Assembly: GCF_002224645.1 (NCBI RefSeq)
Contig: NZ_CP022121.1
Location: 620,001 to 684,000, forward strand
Length of the DNA stretch: 64,000 nucleotides
Direction: 5' to 3'
DNA from: Dehalobacterium formicoaceticum
GTDB taxonomy: Bacteria > Bacillota > Dehalobacteriia > Dehalobacteriales > Dehalobacteriaceae
Positions 34,167 to 42,007 of this stretch are shown in pieces. Within the stretch, counting starts at the first letter, position 1, and each line of letters opens with the position of its first letter. A model generated the notes under the pieces. That model was not told the origin of the DNA. It did no database searches and saw only the letters and a program-made list of their open reading frames with translations. The position numbers and the translations under genes were made by a program.

Positions 34167-35798
34167 TCAATTTTTAGTTTTGTAGCAGTTAGCCGGAAGC
34201 TCTTTAGACCAAGGAACAAACTTCTCAATCAGTTCCGGAAATTGGTTAAAATTTGTATTCGGCATCTGTTTCAATAAATAGACCAGATATTCATAAACTT
34301 TTAGGTCATTGGCCAATGCAGTTTGTATGATACTGTAAACCATCGAGCTATCGTGTGCACCCCGATCAGTTTTCATGGTGACCCAATTTTTGCGGCCAAT
34401 TGTAAACGGACGTATATTTCGCTCCACCAAATTATTTGTCAACTCTAAGCGACCATCTAAAAGGATATTCTCAAAGTATGGCCACTGGTTCAGCGCATAA
34501 TTTACGGCCTCATAAGCTTGGGATTTGGGTACAATGAGGGGCTTGGTCTCTTTAAGCCACGACAAAAAGGCATCCATCACCGGTTTTAACAGGGTGAGGC
34601 GCTTGTTATGACGCTCCTCGGGGGTAGCATCCTTGTATTTCTTTTCGATATGGAACAAGTAGTCGCAATATTCCTGTCCCTTGAAGCAAACGGTTTTCTT
34701 TTGCTCCTCCGGACTTAATGCTTTAATAGCATCCGTAAATTTACGCTTTATATGGGCAAGACATCCAACAACCGTGATTCCCGGCCCCAAACGATGGTAA
34801 ACCTCGTAGCCATCGGAGTGCAAGAAACCAGAGTAGTCCTTTAGAAATTCCTTGGCCGATTCCGTAGCCCGGCTTTCATGGAATTCATAATAGATAATTG
34901 GCTCATCATGGGCCCCGCTGCAGTAAACCCAGATATAGCATTTTTTCTTGGAGTCCCTGCCATCCTGCTGCACAACACGGGTCCAAGTTTCATCGGCGTG
35001 CAAGATGTCTTTGCTCAGAAGGACACTTCTCATATGGGTATAGATCCTTGAAAAGTATTCCTCCGAACATTGGAGTACCCAATTGCTCATGTTCTGCCTA
35101 GAGATCCTGACGCTGTCCATCCGGTCAAACTCCCGCTCAATCCGGGAAAGTGGCATTGCATTGGTATATTTGCTATTGATGATGCCAGCGATCAACTCCG
35201 GGGTAGCAAAACTTCCGGGAATCGGCAAGTTGGGCATGTCAGCACGAACAAAAGGGATCTTATCACCTTCGCCTTGATTTTTTTCACACGTACGGCAGGT
35301 ATAGACATGACGGCGGTGTTCCTCAACTTCGAAATGGGCCGGTACAAGTTTCAGTGTCTTAGTAATTTCAACCTTCATATCGTGTAGGGGACTGTCACAC
35401 ACTGGACAAACCTGCTGTTCTGCCGGAAGCTCATGTTCAATGACGGTGACCTTCAAATCTTTGAAGTCTTGTTCACGCTTACCCTTTTGTTTGGGTTTTC
35501 TAGGGGTCTTCGCCGTTGCTTCTTCAAAAGTTGGTTCTGACGCTCCTTTTTGAGCAGTGACTTCAACTTCGTTGAATAAGCAGAGTTGTTCCATTCCCTC
35601 GGGATAGGATACAGAATCACCGCTGGAACCATACTTCTTATGGTTATTCAAACGAATCATCTCAATGAGGCGATTCATGTTTTGAGTCAGTTCGGCAATG
35701 GCCTTATCCTGCTTTTCGCAGTGGGCAGCCAGGTCTGCTTGTGACATTTCTCTGTAATTCAGTTGTGGTTTTTGAGGTAACTTTATCACGTTATTCAT
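34167..35798 (-). CDS. tnpC: IS66 TnpC transposase (copy 2)
   Basis: A 543-residue DDE transposase identical in prediction to the copy at 17,027, with the same zinc-binding and LHADETW / LHSDGYEVYH / ELTNNLVERN catalytic segments. Two intact identical transposases facing each other at the borders would be able to mobilise the whole block. The identity also indicates a recent arrival or ongoing gene conversion. The shared terminator lies at 34,131-34,154. Confidence 0.97.
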   Translation of the reverse strand: MNNVIKLPQKPQLNYREMSQADLAAHCEKQDKAIAELTQNMNRLIEMIRLNNHKKYGSSGDSVSYPEGMEQLCLFNEVEVTAQKGASEPTFEEATAKTPRKPKQKGKREQDFKDLKVTVIEHELPAEQQVCPVCDSPLHDMKVEITKTLKLVPAHFEVEEHRRHVYTCRTCEKNQGEGDKIPFVRADMPNLPIPGSFATPELIAGIINSKYTNAMPLSRIEREFDRMDSVRISRQNMSNWVLQCSEEYFSRIYTHMRSVLLSKDILHADETWTRVVQQDGRDSKKKCYIWVYCSGAHDEPIIYYEFHESRATESAKEFLKDYSGFLHSDGYEVYHRLGPGITVVGCLAHIKRKFTDAIKALSPEEQKKTVCFKGQEYCDYLFHIEKKYKDATPEERHNKRLTLLKPVMDAFLSWLKETKPLIVPKSQAYEAVNYALNQWPYFENILLDGRLELTNNLVERNIRPFTIGRKNWVTMKTDRGAHDSSMVYSIIQTALANDLKVYEYLVYLLKQMPNTNFNQFPELIEKFVPWSKELPANCYKTKN

Positions 35799-35906
35799 AT
35801 CCTTATTATATAAGAACCTAACGTAAAATTACAGGATAATAGCGGTAAAAAGCCCTGAAACAGGGGAAAATACGGCAATTTCATTAAATTATTTTAGCAA
35901 AACCGG

Positions 35907-36263
35907 TTAAAGAATTATCCGCTGCTTAACAGGCTTATGTGCGGATGGCTGATCCATTGATAAACCATCTAAAAGCCACCTAAACTGCCGTTCAGAGACC
36001 TCAAGGACCTGTTTGTTTTCGTAAAACTTCCATCGGAAAACGCCACGACTCAATTTGCGATAATATAACCACCAGCCGTTATTCGACCAATGAAGGATCT
36101 TACATTTATCACAGGCCCGGTTACAGAACACGTAAAGGCAGTTTTCAAAAGGGTCCATCTGTAACTGCGTCTGGACCAATGTAGCAAGACCTTCGATACT
36201 CTTTCGCATGTCGCAGGGCTTGCAAGAAAGGAATATTCTAAGGCCAGCAGTATTTAGGCTCAT
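35907..36263 (-). CDS. tnpB: IS66 TnpB protein (copy 2)
   Basis: 118 residues, identical to the copy-1 product, with the LSCKPCDMRKSIEGLATLV opening and the Cys-rich middle. It overlaps tnpA by 4 bp as in copy 1 and is separated from tnpC by the same 108-bp spacer. No change in either copy suggests inactivation. Confidence 0.95.
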   Translation of the reverse strand: MSLNTAGLRIFLSCKPCDMRKSIEGLATLVQTQLQMDPFENCLYVFCNRACDKCKILHWSNNGWWLYYRKLSRGVFRWKFYENKQVLEVSERQFRWLLDGLSMDQPSAHKPVKQRIIL

Positions 36264-36565
36264 ATGGAATAAATAGCAGCAATAGCTTCGCGCAGAGTCT
36301 CTGCTTGAAAGCCTGAATACAGCTCGATGGAAACTGCCCCGATCTTAACAATGACCGGAACTTCCTTTATCGATGTTTGCTTCAACTCGATAAAGGTTTT
36401 TTGCTGGGGATCAGCATTGGCTTCGCGGTTGCACTTGGTCACCCAGTATCGGAGTGTAGTGATGTTTAGATTGTTTTCTAAGCACCATGCGGCTGCAGCT
36501 TGGCCGGAAGCAAGATAATCTTTTACTTGCTGGCGCCTAATCATGGACTGCTCTTTAAGAGTCAT
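36260..36565 (-). CDS. tnpA: IS66 TnpA accessory protein (copy 2)
   Basis: 101 residues, identical to copy 1, with its helix-turn-helix region intact. The upstream 83 bp to the IS end carry the ribosome site GAGGAGG and presumably the transposase promoter, both oriented into the element. Confidence 0.92.
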   Translation of the reverse strand: MTLKEQSMIRRQQVKDYLASGQAAAAWCLENNLNITTLRYWVTKCNREANADPQQKTFIELKQTSIKEVPVIVKIGAVSIELYSGFQAETLREAIAAIYSI

Positions 36566-36648
36566 AGATAATTCCTCCTCAAATAGTCTTGAGGTTATTA
36601 TCTCAGTTCCTAAAGGCGTTTGCTATGTGTAGATTTTTTGACAATTAC

Positions 36649-36888
36649 GATGTACTCATCGGGATCAAAAATTATTCATTATATTGAGTTTTAATCAATT
36701 CTACTAACTCCCTCTTTAATCTAACGTTTTCTCTTGATTACTTGTTTTTTCTTAGATTTTCACATTACTCAAAACATGCCATATGGATATCATGCTCATT
36801 TATGCATATACCTGGAAGGGCAAGGGCGACCTCAATAAGCTGAATGTTTTTTCGCTTTTTTCCGGCCGTTGGTATCCACTTGCTCTCC
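36649..36888. repeat. 240-bp direct repeat, copy 2 (right border of IS66 composite)
   Basis: Identical to 15,937-16,176 in the same orientation. It begins at the first base after IS66 copy 2 and ends where the GGTGGCGACCC subterminal sequence of the IS110 element begins. The pre-insertion order was therefore left accessory genes, this 240-bp segment once, then IS110. Confidence 0.95.
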
Positions 36889-37082
36889 GGTGGCGACCCT
36901 CCCATGTCTCACAGGGTCTGTGCCCTAAATTCCTTCGTTCTGCCTATCCATGAGGTGGATGTTAGTCATGCTCCTATTACTGGATCTATGCCCTTATGGA
37001 ATTTATTCAACCTAACTAATCCCGGCTCGTTTTGTCAATGTGCTACCTTTAAAAATACGTGGCTTTCTCCTCTTGCTTAGGG
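36889..37082 (-). ncRNA. Candidate bridge RNA in the IS110 3' non-coding end
   Basis: A gene-free 194-bp stretch 3' of the recombinase with several paired segments on the minus strand, for example CATCCACCTCATGGATAG and GGGCACAGACCCTGTGAGAC, which fold locally. IS1111-group elements encode their target-choosing bridge RNA in this end. The call is by position and foldability only; no consensus could be checked. Confidence 0.5.
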
Positions 37083-38366
37083 TTATGCTGCTTCCTGTAG
37101 TAATGGTCTTTTGATGTCATTCATCATTTTTTGTGGATCGTAGACTACCCCTTTGGTTAATAGTGCAAAAAATACTCGGATTAACTTGCTGCTCAATAGG
37201 ACTAAGGATTGCTTCTTCTTGAGCGGATTCTGACTCCTGGTTGTATAGTATTGGTGCAGTTCTCGAAACTCCTGATTCTTAGCCACTAACGGCATGATTG
37301 CCTGGAATAGCAATGATCTTAGGCGGCGCCGCCCTCGTTTGCTGATACTGGTTTTGCCTTTGTGCTTCCCAGAGCTGTTTTCTTTTAAGCTTAGTCCCGC
37401 TAGTTTTTGTATCTGTCTCGGATGCCCGAAACGGCTTATGTCGCCTACTTCAGCGATGAATCCGGCTGCAGTTATCAAGCCTACACCTTTGATCTTTAAC
37501 ATTTCCTCCAAGCCTGGTATATGCTTTGTAAGCTGCTCCACCAGGCTCATTGTCCTGTCATATTGCTGCATATACATTTCGTAGTTCTCCAGCAGGATCA
37601 TTAGGTCATTTTCTGCAGCTCTGATACCTTCCCGTACCCCTACAGAAGTCTTAGCAGCCTCCAGCAGCCCCATAGCTCGTTTCCTACCTACTGCTCTAAG
37701 TTTATCTTGCTTCCAGCGGCCAATGATGCCATCCACACCTTTTTCTAATATCTTCACGGGAGTGGGGAAATCTCTTAGTACAGCCATTGCAGCCTTGCCT
37801 TCCCAGTCTCCAAAGACTTGGTTAAATTCTGGAAAGTATATGCTCAGCCACCGTTTTACTCGGTTACGAATTGTATTTAACTGCTTTACTATTTGACAGC
37901 GTGTCTCCATGGCCGTCCTCAGTTCGCTATAGATGCCTTCGGGAATATATGGCTCCATGTACCGGCCATCTATGACCAGCATCGCTATCGTCTTTGGATC
38001 CTTGCGGTCATTCTTGGTTGGATTGTTGTCATCCAGTTCCTTGCTCCTCTTGACATGAAACGGATTCACCAGCACTATCTTCATGCTGTGATCCTTAAGT
38101 TGCTGAGCAATATTAAACCAGTAATGACCGGTCGGCTCCATACCTACCATTATTTTGCTTTTATTGCTTTTTTCTCCGATAGCCCTGACCCAGGTTGCGA
38201 ACTGTCTAAAGCCTTCTGCATCATTGTTGAACTTGAGCAATTTCCCAATTTCCACCCTTCGGTGGTCAAAGGCCCTGGCATAGTGGATCTCACTGGCTAT
38301 GTCCACGCCAACTATGATGGTCTCATCTGTGATTTGCAAAATCTTTTCATTCTGGGTATACTTCAT
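37083..38366 (-). CDS. IS110-family recombinase (DEDD transposase)
   Basis: A 427-residue protein. The N-terminal RuvC-like DEDD domain has VGVDIASEIHYAR (Asp), GMEPTGHYWF (Glu) and DRKDPKTIA (two Asp). The C-terminal Tnp domain has IKGVGLITAAGFIAEVGDISRF and a Ser-rich LSLKENSSGKHKG containing the likely nucleophile Ser. It inserts the element without target duplication, guided by its own non-coding RNA. The gene looks intact. Confidence 0.95.
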   Translation of the reverse strand: MKYTQNEKILQITDETIIVGVDIASEIHYARAFDHRRVEIGKLLKFNNDAEGFRQFATWVRAIGEKSNKSKIMVGMEPTGHYWFNIAQQLKDHSMKIVLVNPFHVKRSKELDDNNPTKNDRKDPKTIAMLVIDGRYMEPYIPEGIYSELRTAMETRCQIVKQLNTIRNRVKRWLSIYFPEFNQVFGDWEGKAAMAVLRDFPTPVKILEKGVDGIIGRWKQDKLRAVGRKRAMGLLEAAKTSVGVREGIRAAENDLMILLENYEMYMQQYDRTMSLVEQLTKHIPGLEEMLKIKGVGLITAAGFIAEVGDISRFGHPRQIQKLAGLSLKENSSGKHKGKTSISKRGRRRLRSLLFQAIMPLVAKNQEFRELHQYYTTRSQNPLKKKQSLVLLSSKLIRVFFALLTKGVVYDPQKMMNDIKRPLLQEAA

Positions 38367-38452
38367 CTTGGGTACCTCCTCTGTTATTTAAGGGTCGCTT
38401 CGCGAAAGCTGACACCTCGTATGCTAACAGGAGGTACTCTTTTTTTCAAAGG

Positions 38453-39352
38453 TCATTTTTGTTTATTACAGGAATGCTCCTTATTTGATGTCTGTGCTAT
38501 ATCTTCATATCGATCACGATATCTGAAATAAAATCTATCCGGTATCAAAGGACTCGCTGATCGATTTTCAAAAATCATATCTTGTAAACATCTAATATCA
38601 TTTAGCAATTTTTCATCTGGATACAACGCTTTCGCTCTTAGTCTTTCAATAATACTATCAAGTTTATTTTTCATATCATTCAAATTTTGAATTGCTTTTT
38701 TATTGTCACGGTGAATTTTATAAACAAGAACGCCTCCAGGTAAAATTGGTGAAATAACAGACATAATAAATCCATTGAGCGTGATGCCATTAAATAATGC
38801 TATTAATAGCAAAACAATAAAAATGGTCGCTGTGCTAAGAATTAGAAAATAAGAGTATTTTTCTCTTAATTTTTGATTCCACCAGCAATTAGTGCTTTGG
38901 CAAATAATTCTGCCATATTTTAGATCTGCCATATCCATTCCAGGATACCAATTTACTAACAAGTCAAAGTTTTTATACTTTGAAAGATACTTCTTACTAT
39001 TTTCTTGTATAGTTTCTAACATAGTTCCATGGCTATTTTTTATATAATTAAAGGGGATTTGTAGTACGTCACAATCAAAATCTTCTTGAATAATTGCAGC
39101 ATTGAGTCTAAGATTTTCAATCCTTTTCGTCAAGAACAACTCATCAAATAGTACACAGAGAATCGACAAAACTGTTATGTAGACTGCATATTCTTTGCTT
39201 ATGATATTACCAATTATTGCAAAGACTATAACAGCCATTCCACTTATAGCAAACTGAATGTGCATCATTTTCTTGGCATCAGAATATAGTTGTCTCTGAG
39301 CAGCCAGTCTCTTTAAATTTAATTCACTATTCTGCCTTTCATTAATGCTCAT
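38453..39352 (-). CDS. S-4TM family CBASS effector (putative pore former)
   Basis: A 299-residue protein with paired membrane helices near residues 31-50 and 54-72, a cytosolic segment, then helices near 166-187 and 190-212, and a soluble helical tail. This four-helix layout, and its position 11 bp downstream of a CD-NTase, identify it as an S-4TM (SMODS-associated 4TM) effector, expected to disrupt the inner membrane when bound by the cyclic nucleotide. The IS110 element abuts its 3' end, so the last residues could have been altered by that insertion. Confidence 0.85.
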   Translation of the reverse strand: MSINERQNSELNLKRLAAQRQLYSDAKKMMHIQFAISGMAVIVFAIIGNIISKEYAVYITVLSILCVLFDELFLTKRIENLRLNAAIIQEDFDCDVLQIPFNYIKNSHGTMLETIQENSKKYLSKYKNFDLLVNWYPGMDMADLKYGRIICQSTNCWWNQKLREKYSYFLILSTATIFIVLLLIALFNGITLNGFIMSVISPILPGGVLVYKIHRDNKKAIQNLNDMKNKLDSIIERLRAKALYPDEKLLNDIRCLQDMIFENRSASPLIPDRFYFRYRDRYEDIAQTSNKEHSCNKQK

Positions 39353-39363
39353 AAAATACCCCC

Positions 39364-40365
39364 TTACTCATATTTAGGAAAAGAATCCCCAAATATTTCA
39401 CGCCATTTATTGATGGAACCTTTCATATCTTTGTCTTTTTCTAATTGCCTGGCATCTATGGCTTTATAATAGTCAGAATAAGCTTTATTCTTAATTTTGG
39501 TTTTTTCATCATAAGTAAGTTTATTGATATTGCCTTGAATATTTTTGGGATCGTTTACATCATACATAATATTATTGTGAATATAAGCAATAACATCCGG
39601 CAATTCAATATCTACATATTGATTGGCAGTTGTCGTTTTAGCTTCATAATAATTTAGTATCATTGTTTCCAACAAATATGATGACATTGTCGGCATAGTA
39701 GGTCTTCTATTCCAATACTTCATAACTCTAATCACTTGCAATACATTACCATCATGAGTTTGGTTAATTCTTGATGTTCTTTCTTTATCTATCCTGGGAT
39801 CGGTTTTCTTCCAATGTCCATTCCCATCCGGTATGAGATAATAACTAACACCATAAATATTTGTTGTTGTCATAAAGCACGGCACGATATCAAAATTCCA
39901 GGTATACGATGATAACTGCAATGTAGCTGCTTCCTGATTTCTTTTAATATCTGCATTACTATATTGAGGTACATTGGAACATGCAGATACAAATTTGTTA
40001 ATAACTTTTTTTGAATTTAACTTATTTGTGTAGTCATGGCACAAATTTAATAAGTCTTTGGCATCATCACCTACATTTATCTCAATCTTATCCGTATATT
40101 CGGTATATGTTGATCCCTGACCTGTTAAACCAATCATTAAGTCAATATCATCAAGCTCTCTAATTTTTGTCTTTCTTGCGAAAGAACCAAAATGTATATT
40201 GATGTCAGAGTATAATTTAGGAAAGGTATTGTCTTTTTCATCAAATTTGGAAATTTGACCTAATAGCCAATCTCTACTGCTTCTTGCAGTTTTACTTATA
40301 TCCGAATCCAAGTTAACAATATCTTTTAAAAATTCATTAAATGCCTGAATCACTGTTGTTGCCAT
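39364..40365 (-). CDS. CD-NTase (SMODS nucleotidyltransferase) of CBASS
   Basis: A 333-residue protein. The nucleotidyltransferase core has the signature Gly-Ser at 60-61 and Asp-x-Asp at 73/75 (HFGSFARKTKIRELDDID), with a third Asp at 159 in WNFDIVPCF. This is the SMODS form of cGAS-like synthases, which make a cyclic oligonucleotide on phage infection. With only the S-4TM gene beside it and no Cap2, Cap3, HORMA or TRIP13 genes, the system is a two-gene type I CBASS. The product nucleotide cannot be predicted. Confidence 0.93.
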   Translation of the reverse strand: MATTVIQAFNEFLKDIVNLDSDISKTARSSRDWLLGQISKFDEKDNTFPKLYSDINIHFGSFARKTKIRELDDIDLMIGLTGQGSTYTEYTDKIEINVGDDAKDLLNLCHDYTNKLNSKKVINKFVSACSNVPQYSNADIKRNQEAATLQLSSYTWNFDIVPCFMTTTNIYGVSYYLIPDGNGHWKKTDPRIDKERTSRINQTHDGNVLQVIRVMKYWNRRPTMPTMSSYLLETMILNYYEAKTTTANQYVDIELPDVIAYIHNNIMYDVNDPKNIQGNINKLTYDEKTKIKNKAYSDYYKAIDARQLEKDKDMKGSINKWREIFGDSFPKYE

Positions 40366-40401
40366 ATTTTATCAAACCTCCTTATCCCCCAATACAAACA
40401 T

Positions 40402-40995
40402 TTAGTCACCTGCTTCATCAATTTCTTTTACTCCACCGCCAAATGACCAATAATTATTTTCAATGAAATCGATAAACTTATGTAGGAAATCATCCTCTGA
40501 ACAACTTTGAGGAACTAAGACACAACCGTTTATTTCAATCTCCTTAGAGACTCTATACTCATTGTCATTCTCAAAATCCATAATTTCAAATATCCGTTCT
40601 GCTGCTTTACGATATTTTTCTACTCTTTGATAATCTTCTTGGATAGGGTTTGAAATACGGGACAAATCCATATTGTCACTTAAATCAGCCAACTTTACTT
40701 TACAGGCTGTTTTATTCTCAATAACCCTACCAATGAAATCATCATAGTTTTCATTCTCGCGCTTTGTCAGAGAATTTAATGCACTCAAAACTTCTTCCGA
40801 AAAACCTTCTTTTCTCAAATATTCAATAGTAATATCTGAATCCTCAATAACATCATGTAACACTGCACAAATTCTTTCAGTTTCATCCCTTCGCATAAAC
40901 ATGACCCGTAGCGGGTGTAGTATATATGGCTGCCCAGCCTTGTCCATCTGTCCTTCATGAGCTTTAGCTGCAATACGAATAGCTTTATCAAGCAT
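40402..40995 (-). CDS. Small HD-domain (SpoT/MESH1-like) hydrolase
   Basis: A 197-residue protein with the RelA/SpoT-type HD layout: AAKAHEGQMDKAGQPYILHPL, VLHDVIED and KLADLSDNMDLSRI. No synthetase or TGS domain is present, so it resembles stand-alone (p)ppGpp hydrolases. In a defence island it may cleave alarmone-like or other nucleotides. It is upstream of the CD-NTase by 37 bp on the same strand, so it may be co-transcribed with the CBASS pair. The C-terminal 60 residues are unfamiliar. Confidence 0.85.
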   Translation of the reverse strand: MLDKAIRIAAKAHEGQMDKAGQPYILHPLRVMFMRRDETERICAVLHDVIEDSDITIEYLRKEGFSEEVLSALNSLTKRENENYDDFIGRVIENKTACKVKLADLSDNMDLSRISNPIQEDYQRVEKYRKAAERIFEIMDFENDNEYRVSKEIEINGCVLVPQSCSEDDFLHKFIDFIENNYWSFGGGVKEIDEAGD

Positions 40996-41046
40996 TTAGT
41001 ACACCCCGTTTCATGTTTTTGTTATAGATAAAACAGCAAACTATAT

Positions 41047-41466
41047 CTATAATTTTTTAAACTCCATATACTCCTTTAAAATCTGTTCAGGCTTTTCAAA
41101 CTGCATTCTTCCAGGCTGAGCATCAAACATATTCTGAATATCTACAAACGCACCCATAGCATTCAACGCAAGTGTAAGTTCTTCAACAGCTTTTTCTTTA
41201 TCCTGAGTATTAATCGATTCTATGGCACTTTTTATAAGATACCTTACATCATCTGCCCATATGGTATATCTTGAAAAGGTAGCAACACTGTTCCCATCGC
41301 GCTGGTCAAAGGCTGCTCTCTCCAACCGGGAAAAAATGTATTCCTCGGTATTACCATTGTAGTGTTTTAATTCACAGAAAGCTTGTTGCTTACCGAGAGA
41401 AGAATAGAATTCAAGAACAGCCCGTATATTATCTGTTAATTCCATCTGATATTTCACCTCTCTCAT
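41047..41466 (-). CDS. Conserved hypothetical protein
   Basis: A 139-residue, mostly helical protein without a recognised domain; it has SRLERAAFDQRDGNSVATFSRYTIWADDVRYLI in the middle. It follows a 177-residue unknown by 7 bp and precedes the HD hydrolase by about 50 bp. Such small helical proteins are frequent in Firmicute accessory islands, but I can assign no role. Confidence 0.55.
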   Translation of the reverse strand: MREVKYQMELTDNIRAVLEFYSSLGKQQAFCELKHYNGNTEEYIFSRLERAAFDQRDGNSVATFSRYTIWADDVRYLIKSAIESINTQDKEKAVEELTLALNAMGAFVDIQNMFDAQPGRMQFEKPEQILKEYMEFKKL

Positions 41467-41473
41467 AACAATT

Positions 41474-42007
41474 TTAAAGCTCTTTTAACGGTTTAATGAT
41501 CTGTTCAATTAATGCTTCATCGTCTGTAATACTAATAAGTGGCAAACTGAAAACATACGCTTCATCAATATATTTGCATTCCTCGGATTGGAAATGATTA
41601 ACTTTTCCATCCAATTCATAATTATTGTCTTCATTTGCATCAGTCCAAGAAAACCAGATATTCCATAAATCCCAATGATCCCTTTTTTCTATATCGGAGT
41701 ATACTATTTTTCCGGCAGTAATAATTGGTTGTTCCACTTCATCTCCCCAAAATGTGATTGTAATGCATTTATTAACCAGTTTATCTTTATTGTTTTGATA
41801 AACACGAAAAATTGCTTCAACAATCCATCTGTCAGCCTCCTGCAAGCTTGCGCTTACATCCTTTGTTATTCTATTGCCGTATAGGTTCCCCCATTCAGGA
41901 GCCAATTGGTTGTCAATCTTGAATATTAGTCGCTGACATTCTTTAAATACTTGTTGAATATATTGAAAAGCTAATGTTATTTGATGACCCTTTTGAATAA
42001 CACTCAC
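41474..42007 (-). CDS. Conserved hypothetical protein
   Basis: A 177-residue protein starting at GTG 42007 after GGGGGAA. It has helical N-terminal and beta-rich C-terminal parts, with CITITFWGDEVEQPIITAGKIVYSD in the middle. It overlaps the end of the nuclease-like gene by 65 bp, a large overlap that points to tight coupling or to a shifted stop in its neighbour. Function unknown. Confidence 0.55.
   Translation of the reverse strand: MSVIQKGHQITLAFQYIQQVFKECQRLIFKIDNQLAPEWGNLYGNRITKDVSASLQEADRWIVEAIFRVYQNNKDKLVNKCITITFWGDEVEQPIITAGKIVYSDIEKRDHWDLWNIWFSWTDANEDNNYELDGKVNHFQSEECKYIDEAYVFSLPLISITDDEALIEQIIKPLKEL

Larger units (their letters stand above)
16177..36648. mobile_element. 20,472-bp IS66-bounded composite unit carrying a corrinoid methyltransferase cassette
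   Basis: Two equal-length IS66 copies in inverted orientation enclose 15,370 bp of cargo. Outside, the same 240-bp host sequence follows both ends, so removing the block and one repeat restores a continuous flank (left accessory genes joined to the IS110 element). The cargo contains a complete-looking catabolic operon with its regulators and is edged by broken genes (an integrase fragment at left, a HEPN-like fragment at right). Horizontal acquisition as a unit is inferred. Confidence 0.8.
34098..36648 (-). mobile_element. IS66-family insertion sequence, copy 2 (inverted)
   Basis: 2,551 bp, inverted relative to copy 1, with the same ends (GTAATTGTCAAA at the left, its complement at the right) and all three predicted proteins identical to copy 1. 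Flanks are CCTATTAC inside and GATGTACT outside, so no 8-bp target duplication. The outer flank is the start of the second 240-bp repeat. Confidence 0.95.
36889..38440 (-). mobile_element. IS110-family element (IS1111-like arrangement)
   Basis: One DEDD recombinase gene with a short 5' non-coding end (about 75 bp) and a longer 3' non-coding end (about 194 bp). GGGTCGC-type sequences in inverted arrangement lie at 38,391-38,398 and within 36,889-36,903, consistent with IS1111-group subterminal repeats. Exact ends are not certain. It lies directly downstream of the CBASS effector gene. Confidence 0.75.

Noticed and set aside
15937-36888. 240-bp repeats as CRISPR or as att sites of an integrase
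   Set aside because: Only two copies, no short periodic repeats, and no intact integrase between them; boundaries coincide with IS66 ends rather than with an att core.
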